Source: Henricia sp. BOLD:AAB3569
Taxonomy: Eukaryota > Echinodermata > Asteroidea > Spinulosida > Echinasteridae
Length of the DNA: 64,000 nt
Assembly (NCBI GenBank): GCA_037783545.1
Contig: JBBELK010000329.1
Coordinates: 1,316,501-1,380,500, forward strand
Direction of reading: 5' to 3'
In this document: in pieces, positions 63,786-64,000 of the stretch
Numbering within the stretch: position 1 is the first letter of the stretch
Layout of the letters: each line of letters opens with the position of its first letter
Notes under the pieces: generated by a model
Databases searched by the model: none
What the model was told of the DNA's origin: nothing
The model's input: only the letters and a program-made list of their open reading frames with translations
Program-made: the position numbers and the translations under genes

Positions 63786-64000
63786 TAGCCTTGTCCAAGG
63801 GCTATGATATTGTGTGAATCCGTGAAGAATTTCCATGTATGCTATGCAGCGAAAGTGCGCCATCGCGCAGTGAATTGTAGCCAACTGCAAAATAGTCTGG
63901 TTACCGAAATATCTTGGTCTGAATCCTGACTTCTCGGGCGAGGCTGTATCATAGCCTTGTTCTTTCTGTATTCGATTTGTTATGTGTTTCTTTATATCTG
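63786..64000. other. Window edge, no gene seen
   Basis: Short non-coding sequence with no recognised feature. Confidence 0.4.

Overview
The window is animal genomic DNA, not bacterial. Coding sequence is split into many short GT-AG exons on the minus strand, and the space between them is packed with tRNA-derived SINEs, terminal-inverted-repeat (TIR) miniature elements, hairpin elements and minisatellites. Intron density, (AAT)n-tailed tRNA SINEs and the two conserved genes fit an invertebrate, perhaps a marine deuterostome such as an echinoderm, but the species cannot be fixed from sequence alone. || Two protein genes were found, both minus strand and head to tail. (1) SNRPA1 (U2 snRNP protein A'), complete in nine coding exons from ATG at 59734 to TGA at 45897; 813 nt, 270 residues, every junction in phase. 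(2) An ABCA-subfamily ABC transporter of the ABCA1/ABCA4/ABCA7 type, 5'-complete and 3'-truncated by the window edge: ATG at 41773, then 27 in-phase exons down to 4721 (4342 nt, about 1447 residues). They cover TM1, the large first extracellular domain, the rest of TMD1, all of NBD1 and the post-NBD1 linker. TMD2 and NBD2 must lie beyond base 1. || Layout, left to right: 1-2500 repeat-rich intron or 3' region; 2898-8191 a 2.65-kb tandem duplication that doubles one symmetric ABCA linker exon; 8195-20888 NBD1 and TMD1 exons separated by TIR elements, a 41-bp minisatellite inside a TIR element, SINEs and a decayed Walker B exon copy; 21206-41773 extracellular-domain exons in TE-rich introns; 41774-45896 intergenic spacer with nested TIR elements; 45897-59734 SNRPA1, whose first intron carries a 1.6-kb near-perfect palindrome and a foldback-like element built of 17-bp repeats; 60080-64000 upstream repeats ending in a 21-copy 69-bp satellite. 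|| SNRPA1 acts in nuclear pre-mRNA splicing and the ABCA protein in membrane lipid export or flipping by family knowledge; nothing in the sequence links them beyond adjacency. The most informative structural signals are the duplicated in-frame ABCA exon, two decayed partial exon duplications, several transposon insertions whose empty sites are visible elsewhere in the same window, and minisatellites that appear to grow inside mobile elements. No CRISPR array, operon, rRNA or convincing functional tRNA was seen.
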